A stretch of DNA of 64,000 nt from Atrichornis clamosus (Eukaryota; Chordata; Aves; Passeriformes; Menuridae): positions 62,001 through 126,000 of the forward strand of contig WBMZ01012755.1 in the NCBI GenBank assembly GCA_013400975.1, in the 5' to 3' direction. Under the pieces are notes generated by a model, which worked only from the letters and a program-made list of their open reading frames with translations, was not told where the DNA came from and did no database searches. The number at the start of each line of letters is the position of its first letter. The stretch's first letter is position 1. Below are positions 38,055-48,026 of the stretch, piece by piece. A program made the translations under genes and the position numbers.

Positions 38055-38079
38055 TTTATGGGCACTACGTGCCCATAAA
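38055..38079. repeat. Perfect 11-bp hairpin near the LTR 3' end
   Basis: TTTATGGGCAC, a 3-nt TAC spacer, and GTGCCCATAAA are exact inverted repeats; pairing stops at the outer flanks. The left arm overlaps the conserved 'gggcac' of the family. The right arm looks like a copy of it in inverse orientation. Confidence 0.88.
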
Positions 38080-38096
38080 CCCAAAAACCCACCACA

Positions 38097-40959
38097 CTAT
38101 TTTATCTCTTTTTTAACTGCACATCCCATTTTATCAGCCCTTTTTTTTTTTTAATCAAATAATCTTTTCTCTTAAATATTGAACTTTTGTATCTATTGAT
38201 GTAGTCATTAAGTTTTATTTTGGAAAGTGTTTAGAATTCTCAAACCTTTCCTTATACTTTCACCTTGAAACATTGTTTTGCCTGTACATGTTTAGTAAAA
38301 TGTATTTTTAGTTAGATTTTAACACATTTCTAATGGGAGCAAAATTATTTTCCCACTTTCTTTCTAGCATACAGGTGAAGTGAGAAAAAAACCCAGATTT
38401 TTTTTCCAACTGTTTTGAAACACAAAACATTTGAAAAAAGTTGTCCAAGAAAAACCTTTTCCACAATGAAATTGCTGTTGGAAAATATTGGGGGGAAAAA
38501 TACACGATGCTAACAGATCTTCTGCAGACATCCAACTCCCTTTCCAGTCTAAGAGACAGATTGTTTAGACTGTGCATATAGCAAGAAAACACTCCAAATG
38601 CTGTGTATAAGCCACCCCCCTGAGCTACTGGAAGGACATTAATGCCCTTCAAAAAACCAGTGCAAATACCTAATTAATTTCTTTTCCCTAGGAGTTTGAT
38701 TCTTAATGTTATAAAAAAAAAGAAACTAAATCCCATCTGATTAACAGTTTTCAAAAAGGGACACAGTAGGTCAACATAAATTGTTTTTCTAAATTGGAAG
38801 ATCTTGCAAAGAACAATTAAAACCACAAACAGAGCACTTCAGCAAACCATAACAAATGAGAATGAATCTACAGAGTAATGTCTCATTTTTTGCCAAGACT
38901 CTCAATCACTTACTCTTATATTTGTTAATTTTGTTGACTTCAGTAAATAAAACTATATACAAATCTTTCCAGAGTGCAGATCTACTTTATGAACTGGAGA
39001 AAGTAATAGTGAAAACACAAATGACATAAGATATCTAAACTTTATTTTGAATTCTGTTTACATTTAAAAAATGGCAGACTGTAATGACAGCAGAAACTTA
39101 ATTGAAAGTATTTTCTTTATTCTGTGTTGGTGTTAGTATTTGGGATGGCTAAACAACCAGAATAGGCACGTGTCAGGATATGCAAGTATATCACAGAAAT
39201 AAATCTGCTTTACAAACCAGAATTTGTGCTATAACATTATTTTCCATCACAATTTACAAAGATCAGTTCCAGGTGTTCTCTAATTAACAGAGTACCAGAA
39301 TTTGCCGTTCCCATTCACATTATCTGTATTCACAGATTCACATTGCATTCAGCAGCTTCTTAATCCCTCAAAGACATTTTGTAAAATGTACAGGAAATAG
39401 CAGGTTATGAACTCTGGGTGATCACTGTAACCAGTGTCAACTCAGCCTTTCTTACACAAGCTTTATCTTTTTCTCCCTTAGAAACGTCAAAACACTCTTA
39501 GTTTTAGCACAAAGCACACTTGGTTTTAGCACAAAAATTCCTGTCTGAAAAATTTTTGTCACACACATCTGTTCCTCCTGCCAGAAAGTCTCACCACTTC
39601 CTTTCCTTGTACAAGCCATTAACATGTTAGATCACTTCTGACATATTCAGAAAATAGAAAGTAATTTCTTTCCTCATGATTCCTTTTTTCATCCAAGGAT
39701 TCAGTAAACTCAGAATGAGTTAAATTAAAGGTCATAAATCATAAGAAAAAAAAAATACTTTCTGTGACGGCAGGAGACAACATAACACTAATAACAGTCT
39801 CTTTCCAATGTATTTATCACCTGTATAGAGTAGTAATCTCTTCTGTCACATTCAGGCATGTCACCCTTGTACAGATTCAGTCTGCTGGGTTTTTTGACCT
39901 CTACTACATCAACTTAGCTATTCCTCTCACAGTGGCACTCATCTGGAATTGGACTATGAGTGATAAAATAAAGCTGTCAGTAATTTACTATGAACATATT
40001 CCTACTCAATTATTTATGTCATGTTAAAAAAAAAGCCCTAATAACAAAATAATAATATTGCATATTTATAACAGCAATTTTTATACAATGTTTTCAACTG
40101 CTGTTCTCAAGACAGTCTTTAAAATAAATTGGCGGTAATTGCCATTACTTTTGCTCTAGACAATTTACTAAAGGCAGTTTTTATGAGCTGGTTACCAGTG
40201 AATATGTTTGAGTTTTCTAAATATTAACATGTACTTAAATACTGCTAATGGGGCAACTCTTGTAATAGGAAACCAAAGGTGTAAATATGCAAATTTAGTA
40301 TGTATTTTCTATAGGCTGGTTAATCAGAAAATATTGGTGAGGAAGGTGAGGTACAATACTGTTTTCTTCCTCTTATTGACTCAGTGTTAGAACCCCAAGT
40401 CAATGCACTTATCGTCATTTTGGTATTTCCTTTCCCATTGATTAACTCAGAATTTGGTTTTCATAAGCTAAAAAAGAAGACTGTTAAGGTCAATGCAATT
40501 ACACTGCTATAAATTCTGGGTTAGTTATCAGTTTTAAATATTTCCAGGTCATTAACCATGTGGCAGTTGACTTTTCAGCATGAAAGTAAAGGCTGGGAAT
40601 GCATCGGGCTACGTGCAAATGGCATTTGGCTTGATATACAATTTCCACAGCTGTTTCAGAGAGTCTGTACTGTCTTCCTAAAATGTTTGCCACATGTTAC
40701 CTTTTCTTCTACTGTGAAAAAGAATATTATTTCTTTATCTTATGCAGGCACCACTGATTTACTGAGATATTTTCTAGAGCTATGATTCATCAAAGTGAAA
40801 GCCAAATAAATGCCACACTGGTGCATACATAATAATAAGTATTACCTAGCTGAGCTAGTGTCACTACAAATCATCTCACCAGACATTGGTATTATCCTTT
40901 TTCTTAGACTCAGTGGGTCATTTGTAGCTCCAGGTGAGCACATGTTTGCAGGTAATGTT
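38097..40959. other. AT-rich non-genic stretch
   Basis: No gene or element is recognised. Frames up to 114 codons (38308-38652, minus strand) have neither splice context nor motif. Confidence 0.5.
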
Positions 40960-41110
40960 TGCACCAGTTGGTTGATTTGGCGTTGTTGCACAGCGTGAAG
41001 GCCAGAGTTCAAATTGCAGCCGTGGGCTCCCACTGAAGACAAAGGGAGCTCTGGGAAAAGGCACGAGCTTCTGAAAGGCAAGGGGTGCCCCTGAGTTAGT
41101 AGGGTAGTAC
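40960..41110 (+). repeat. Possible ancient amniote SINE/LINE remnant
   Basis: The stretch contains 'agagttcaaattgcagccg', reminiscent of a Pol III B box, followed at once by 'gggctcccactgaagac' and 'aaagggagctctggg'. The latter pair resembles the 'cccactgaagtcaatgggagc' phrase that recurs in old reptile and bird interspersed repeats. Boundaries are vague and the copy is strongly decayed. The match is from memory and could be fortuitous. Confidence 0.35.
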
Positions 41111-42595
41111 AGGGGTTCAGTAACCTAAAATCCTTACGAGGAAAAGTGGATTGTTTTCATCATCTTCCTGTTACCTTATCATTCACACATTAAAACAACC
41201 AAGACAACAAATGAAAGTAGTTGTGCATGCACAGTTAAAGACAGGTAGTGACATAAAGGAATAAAGATGCAAATGCATAACCTAAATAAAATTCTTTTCC
41301 CTCCAGACCTTTTATTCATGATAGACTTTAAAAAAGCATTAATACCACCAGTATGTAACATATTAAATTGGGGGCTATAGTGAAAGAACCACATATCTTT
41401 TCAGGGCATAGCTTAGAAGGACAACAGTATAAGAACTGACTTACTGCACTGCACTAATAATTAAACCTGTCAAGGAAATGAGTGACTAAATTAAATTTGC
41501 TGTTGAAGTTGTACTCCCTAGCAAAAATATTTATGGAATTAAAGACATATTATAAACATATTTGAAGAGGTACAAAATATTCAGAAAATATAGAAGGTTT
41601 GCGATTGTTGTCTACGCTTCCTGCACAAACCTAGTTCCATGCTGAAATATACCCATTGTCTATCCAGCACTACAACTTCTAAAAAAATTTTGGATCCAAA
41701 CTCTGTGATACATTTGCATGCAATGGGAACTATATATTACAATATATTCTCTGCTCTGGACCTTTTTACAGGAAAGAAGTACAAAGGATATAATCAGTAC
41801 TACTAAAAAAGAGAATTCTTTTTAATTGAACTATTCAGATGTTTCAGGACTTATGTAAAAAGCTGGAGCCTTAAATAATATAGTGGTGGGTTTCAAGTCT
41901 GGATTCCAAATTATTTAGATCTTTAAATATTTACGTCCTTGTAAAATGCTAGGAATATTCAGGTTATTATGGAATTCATCTTTCTCAGATGAATCTGACA
42001 ATACATTTGCATGGTCATATGCCACGGGTTCTTAAAGATTAAGCATAGTCAGGTATCTTTGTTCCATAAAACCTAAACTACCAGATCATCAAAACTGCTT
42101 GCTGCAGTTTCTGTGCTATATGACTTCTGTGCTGTTTTTATTTGCCTTTAGGAAACTAAAAAATCTAAACCACTTTGTTGTTTAGATTTTTCTTTTAAAC
42201 AAGTCAGGAACAAGTCCACACAAAGATTTCAGCTACATCCACAGGGAAAAGAAACCTGGCCTTGGTCACCTATGGATTAAAAAATGAATCTTTCTTAGTG
42301 CTATGAAATCATGCCTTGAAGAACCACTAAAGCCTCTTACAAAATTCTTCGTGTCTTTGATCCTGTTAGTGCTTCCATGTGAGGATATAATCATATAGGA
42401 TGCTATAATTATTAGCATAGCTATATATTTCAAATGATTAATAAAGTTAGCACAGTTTGTTAGAAGGCTAATAAAGTTTAATCTTATTCAAACAGGTGAA
42501 GAGTGCACATTCTTGTGAAGAAAAAACTATAGCACCTGTGAGTGAGCCCAAAATAATTAATCATTAATCAGAGCCAATTGAACAAACAGTTTAAA
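41111..42595. other. AT-rich non-genic stretch
   Basis: Nothing is recognised apart from an ATTAAA on the minus strand at about 42477-42482. It could serve as a poly-A signal for the possible exon on its right. Confidence 0.45.
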
Positions 42596-42899
42596 TTACA
42601 TGCCACTGTGGGCTCTTGGTTTAAAACAAATTACATGTTTTCTTTCCTTCTCCCACACTTTCCTTGCTATTCTCTCTTCTTTTAAATCCTTAATCCCTTG
42701 AAGTTTTTGTATTCTTTCAGGCAGAGAGAGATATTTATCATTCAGCTTATTTCTACTAAGCAGAACATCTGTGCATGTTTGTTTAAACAGTTTCAAGACT
42801 GGATCCGCAGTTTCATTCTTTTTATGGTTATTTCTACTGCCTCCAATGGAGTTGTCTCCATAAGAATTTGCAGGTATTGTCTCCAAAGCCTGTTCCTTT
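42596..42899 (-). CDS. Possible terminal coding exon (minus strand), unknown protein
   Basis: The minus strand has an open frame of about 100 codons ending in TAA at 42598-42596. Just upstream is an acceptor-like sequence 'tgtgaactttctag' whose AG lies at 42901-42900. The predicted residues are strongly non-random: a polar N-terminal part (SYGDNSIGGSRNNHKKNETA), then a Leu/Lys/Glu-rich probably helical part (PVLKLFKQTCTDVLLSRNK, LPERIQKLQGIKDLKEERIA, KVWEKERKHV). There is no obvious ATG start, so it would be an internal or last exon. A weak ATTAAA lies about 115 bases beyond the stop. I do not recognise the family. Alternatives are a decayed retropseudogene segment, an unknown transposon ORF, or chance. 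Confidence 0.33.
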
Positions 42900-45800
42900 C
42901 TAGAAAGTTCACAGAATTCAGGATGTGTTTAGGCACAGAGATTCAGAAGTCTTGTGAAACAAAAGAATTCCTTGCTTCAAAAGAGCAGGAAGGATTATAG
43001 GTATAGGAAAGATATCTCAGGTGTCTGCATAGAAGCAAAGTATTTGAGTTCTTATCTTAAATGCATGCTTTGCCAAGTAGTTTATTTCCTTGCCTATTTC
43101 AAATAGACCTAAAAAAGGAAAGCTAATGAGCATGACATGAAGTTCCATTGGACTAAGACTTTGGGATAGCCAGAATTCTACTCCCAGCTTCACTTTTGCT
43201 TTCTGCATTAGCAGCCATTGGCTAACCGTAGAAATAATCTTACAAAGAGGAACTGTGACCATTAAAACCTTTGCTATCTGACAGCCTGACTACAGAGCCA
43301 GAGATGGTGTGGTCCTTGCCTAATGGCTGGTTGAAGGGCAGCCTTGTGGAACATAAGGGTCTGAAATTCCTCAAAGGAGACAGTAAATCCAAGGATCTTG
43401 TTTTCGTCTTATTAAGGCTGGGAAGCATCGTTTTGGCAGGATTTTTTTTTTCTGCACTCTTAGTTTCATATGTATTCCAAAGAGAGCTGTCAATTTTAGG
43501 CTTTTCAAAAAATTTGGTCTCAGGGATGGCTGAGTACTAAATTTCAGATGGACATAGGATAGACACAAGTAACAAGCACACAACTGCTGCAAGGGGAGCA
43601 GTTGTTTGTTTGCAAAGGAGAAATGAAGGCACCTAAGAATTTGCCTCTGTAAAACTGAGTTTATTGTACAGTTTACATAAGAGAGGAGTTTTGTGGATTT
43701 GTTAGCCACTTAAATTTGTCTGGTTTGATACACAATGCAAGCTGCTCATGATTGTCATCAACTCTTTGTTTATAGGTACTTTGGGAAAAATAATGTTTCC
43801 TGCATAGTTCTCTTGCTGTAGATAAACTGAAATAGTTTGTAAATATCTGGCAAGATATATAGTTCAAACATAAAAATTTGAATTCTTAATATGTACATAA
43901 CTTCTCAACAAAACCAAATGTAAGATTTTGTATATTAGGACAGAGGAATATGTCTTGTAAGAAAATAGTCAATGAATATATTCAATTATCTTTAAAATTC
44001 TAATAAAAGTAATATTTGTGTGCAAAAGATTGTGCGTATGAACAGTATATTATGTGATTTTTAGCAGCAAAGAAGACAATAGAATTTAAATGTACCAAAA
44101 TCTTCTGAAGAAAATCACTAGAATGTTATTTCCCCTGCCTCTATTATCCACCTTAGTAGCCCCTTTGAAGAATTAAGAGTATACAGATAAAACTAATATA
44201 CATATTTTGCCTATAGTAATTAGCTCCCCTACACAAACTTTCTGACCAATTGCATGTTATCATAGTTCTGTAGTAATCCACCAAACACAGCAATTCACAT
44301 GGTCTTCCATTTTTTACAGGAGTTCAAATTGAAAGAAAAAAACAAAAAAACCCCACAAAGCTGTCAAATTTAACAGATTAGAAAAGGCAATTTCTCTCTC
44401 TCTCAGAGAAATCTTAACTGTTTCTCTGATGCTAACTCACATCTTGTTGAGATAGAGCTTAATTCCATACGAACACCTTGAAATAATTTGTGCAAATAAA
44501 TTAAGGAATGCATTAGTTTGCACATAGCATCAATCTGCAAAAACTCTTCTAGGCAAAATATCTACACAACCTACATTTTTCCCAAGTCTCTTTAGTAATT
44601 TTCAAGACTTAATCGTGTAATAATCAGAATCATGTTATGATTCTGCTACTTTAATATCCTAAATCCTCTCTTCCACTAAACATAGACCTATGTATAAGCA
44701 GGTAACTGAGTAGGTAATGTAAGAGTCATGCAAGCATTTTCCTATATCATGGAAATTAATCTTAACATATTTCTTAGGAACAACCTTCCTAGAAGATAAA
44801 TAGTATTCAAAACAAAAACTTGGCATTTAAAAAGTGTCTATTTTTCTTTTTCCTTGAATTCTGTATTTATTTAACTAATAAAACTGGTTTTCTTATTGGC
44901 AGTTATCAAACACAAATTGCCAATTAAATCAATGACATTACAGTCACCTAGGTTCTCCCCTACATATGGCAAGTGATACCAAAAATGCACTATCTTTTTG
45001 TAAGAGGCTCATAGTTTAAGTGATCACATAACTTTATCCTACATTGTATAAAAACAAAAGAACAGGTATTCAAATGAAAATAGGCATTCAAATAAAAACA
45101 TGTTAAGTATTTATCTCATCTCCAAAAAAGGCAAAAATGCAAACACTTAAGAAAAGAGCATAAGACCAAAATTACTATCCATGTAATACTCTGGAAGCCC
45201 CCTGAAACACTTTCTAAACATAAAATTATCATAATTTTCATATTCATTAAGGAAGATAAAGAATAGTGGTCATTTTTAGGGGCAAATATCTTACTCTGGA
45301 TCATCCTTATATCTGCTGGACCCGAGATTTGACTAGCTGACATTAGGAAACATGATTTATCCTGATGAGATCTGATAATCCTTAGAATTCATTTATTCCT
45401 TCTTCAAGTATATTCCCTGCCGTGATATGGAAAAAGAATGTCTTCATGCTTTTTCTTGAGTACAGAATGCTTCATAGTTTCACTGCTTGAGCTGGTAATA
45501 TATCCCAACACAGCTTTTTGGAGTTTATGCACTTCAAACTCAAAACTTTGAGTGGATGATGGTCTTTGATACAGTTTTACAATTCTAAAGTTTCATTTTC
45601 AAATGCACAGTCTCATGAACTTTTGAACCTCTTCTGTTTCCCCTTTAAATTCTATTTTAAAGTGATAAAAATTGCACTAATTATATTGGATGTGTTAAAA
45701 TGTGTATAGACCTCTCAAACCACTGTAGAGATGGAAAACGAAGACTGACATGCCAGCAGTTGGATTCTCAGTAAATAGTCAGAATATATCAGCATACAGG

Positions 45801-47107
45801 AAAAATCAATATTTTTACAGAAATTAGAATACAAGATGAAAAGTGATGAGTCACATGGAAGATCTTAATTTTATGAATGTCATATCAGCCTAGCAGGCAT
45901 TCATTTTGGATAAGTAATCTTAATATCACAGGATAAAGATTATATAAAGGAATTGCCAATATTTTGTTATGGAAATGAGAAAATTTGGGGTTAAAATAGA
46001 GACGAGCGATTTCTCTTCATCATCAAGTGAAAAGATCAGCAAAAAACTCACATGGAGCATCTTTCTGCATCTCTGTGGGAATTCTGCTTCTTGTGATCTG
46101 TTGCTGCCAGATTTAACGTGCTGAATGTATTATACACAAAGTTGTCTGACTCACAAGCCGTTTTTATTTCCTCAGCACAGATACTGCTTGATGTTGTTCA
46201 ACAGCATAAAACAGTTAAATAAAGCATGTTTTTGTGCTATATACTCTACATTTTAACAAAAAAAAAGGACATCAATTATCAAAAATATAAAATACATACT
46301 AAAAATAAGTCTTTGTGCCACCTGCAAGTTCCTTGTAAGACAGCCTCTAATTCCTTCTTCAGGTTCCTCTTTTAAACATTCCTCATACACAATAATTCTT
46401 GTTGTGTTAATCTGGTCAGGCCAAGAAGTCATTTTTTTCTAGTTTTGCTCCATTTTCTTATTTCAACACAATGAAGCAGAGCTAAGAGCTGAGAGAAGGG
46501 CCCCTGTCTTATTTGGATTGGTGGCGTCACTGCACTACTGAGTGTTATCAGTGAGGAAACAAGGGTGGGAATGTGCAGAGAGTCACCTTTATCTGAGCAT
46601 CTTTTATCTTGCACATATAACATACACAATTTAAGATTTCTCAGATATCATTTACTGGCTAACCTAGTACATAACAAGGACTAATAAACAAAAAACATTA
46701 GCATTAATTTGTTTACCAATCCCGTGGTGAGGATGGCTGATGAGCCTATCCCAGCCAGGGAATTGTCAGGTCAGTGAGGAAGGGTTAGATCTGTTATGCT
46801 TTGAAATTGGCTGAATCTTGATGTTGCTGAGCTACTGTCTTCTGATGTTCTGCTTTGCCTTGTTTGTTTTATCCTTTCTCATGTCAGTATTTTTCCTCTT
46901 GAATCTTTCAGCTGTTGCACTTCTGTTTATTTTTCTTATCTTGCATAGCTCTAGTTCGCATGCTTTCTTATTCCTTAATAACAGTTTTCTCAGTAAAACC
47001 AAGCCTTAGTCATAGAGCTGGTCATGCACCAAACTAGGTCTGGATCACATCCAGCTGAATCCTTAGACTGTGGGTTACAACAAAAGCATTCAGACCTGAA
47101 CAGATTT
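42900..47107. other. AT-rich non-genic stretch
   Basis: No repeat or gene is recognised. A plus-strand frame of 89 codons at 43271-43540 has ordinary composition but no splice support. A short CT run occurs at about 44393-44404. Confidence 0.5.
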
Positions 47108-47190
47108 ACTCAGTGTTAGTGGTGAGCCTGGATTATAGTCTGGCCATCCCTGCTGAGCTCGATGCCTTATCTACTAGGCCACATTGCCTG
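47108..47190 (-). repeat. MIR-like (CORE-SINE) tRNA-derived head, ancient
   Basis: Read on the minus strand, 'atgtggcctagtagataagg' resembles the Pol III A-box region of tRNA-Arg-like and MIR SINE heads. It is followed after the expected spacing by 'actataatccaggctcacca' and then 'ctaacactgag', close to the B-box and downstream part of MIR-type SINEs. It cannot fold as a complete tRNA: the anticodon arm and acceptor stem do not pair. MIR-type relics exist in amniotes, including birds, at low density. Assignment is by eye. Confidence 0.5.
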
Positions 47191-47899
47191 CCTTCAGTAA
47201 CAGCACATATACACCAGCATTGCCCAAAACCCTGTATAAAGAACACCATTAAGATTGCAAAGTCATTACTCAACATTTGCAGATGCTGTAATCAAGTTAC
47301 TGATATCACCTAATTCACTGCATTTTCTATTTAGACATTATGAGATAGACTAATTATATGATCACTTACTCTTTTAAAAAGGAATCTTGCATTATTTAGC
47401 CTTCATTTAGGAAGGAGTTATTCAATATTCTGTTCCCTTCCATTTCCAATGCCTTATTTGTTGCACGTTATTAAAGGCAATTACGAAATCCACATGGCAT
47501 TCCCTATAAAGCTCATCTCTGCAGTTACGTACAAAGTTTAACCACAAATTTTGGCTGTGCCACTCAGGTTAGTTGGGACCTCTCTCCTAGACCAAAAGAC
47601 TTTTATATAACACTTCATTGTTGCTTCCACTCCTGCCATCAAAATACAAAGCTCTAGCATTGAACAATCTTCTAAATTACCATGCTTTATTCTTGTACCA
47701 ATAGTAGCTGATAGTCCAGTATTAGAAATCTACTACCCCTTTTCCTTTAATTTTTGATTGTCATAAAAAGTAAAGGCAGTCAAAGTCAAGAATACCTCAG
47801 GGCTGCTGGAAGTCATTTAGAGTAGCAAGCTCACAAAAACAGGACCTAAATATTTGTGTCAAGTAAAGATTTAACTGTTGTCCATTCTGCTGTTTGTAG
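47191..47899. other. Non-genic stretch before a possible exon
   Basis: Nothing is recognised except the final 25 bases, a pyrimidine-containing tract ending in TAG that could be a splice acceptor. Confidence 0.45.
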
Positions 47900-48026
47900 G
47901 AATTTTTTATCTCCCCCTATGAATGTCAAAGAGTCCTGGAAGAAAGAAAAATGAATTTAGAAATATTGAGGGAAATCTATCTGAAAACAGTTTCACTGTC
48001 TGTGGATAAAAATCACAGACTTTTAG
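47900..48026 (+). CDS. Possible internal coding exon, unknown protein
   Basis: The acceptor 'ttgtccattctgctgtttgtag' is preceded by a branch-point-like 'atttaac'. It is followed by an exon-sized open frame of 127 nt and a donor-like TTTTAG/GTAACA. The frame is in phase from the first base and encodes about 42 residues, including SPYECQRVLEERKMNLEILR, a charged probable helix. One nucleotide is left over at the donor, giving phase 1. The frame also stays open past the donor to 48170, so it is not tightly limited by stops. I do not recognise the protein, and signals of this quality occur by chance in a region of this size. Confidence 0.22.

Larger units (their letters stand above)
37440..38096 (+). 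mobile_element. Endogenous retrovirus LTR, family C, 5' truncated
   Basis: Homology starts in the middle of the LTR ('ctgtggagagaggagacc', matching the 9.35-kb copy). It runs through three and a half tandem-type units at 37531-37687 and 'cctgaggaggaaggagta', the stretch 'cattatcttactctgattt', AATAAA at 37913-37918, 'tctaatatgttttgcccat' and 'tctccgtgtccagctgaaaa'. It ends in 'aacccaccaca'. It therefore has the 3' end that the 8855 copy lacks and lacks the first roughly 400 bp. Near its terminus the usual sequence is replaced by a perfect 11-bp hairpin (38055-38079). No internal retroviral sequence follows. Confidence 0.87.

Noticed and set aside
47108..47190. tRNA-Arg gene on the minus strand
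   Set aside because: The A-box resembles tRNA-Arg, but acceptor and anticodon stems do not pair and the downstream part fits a SINE better.
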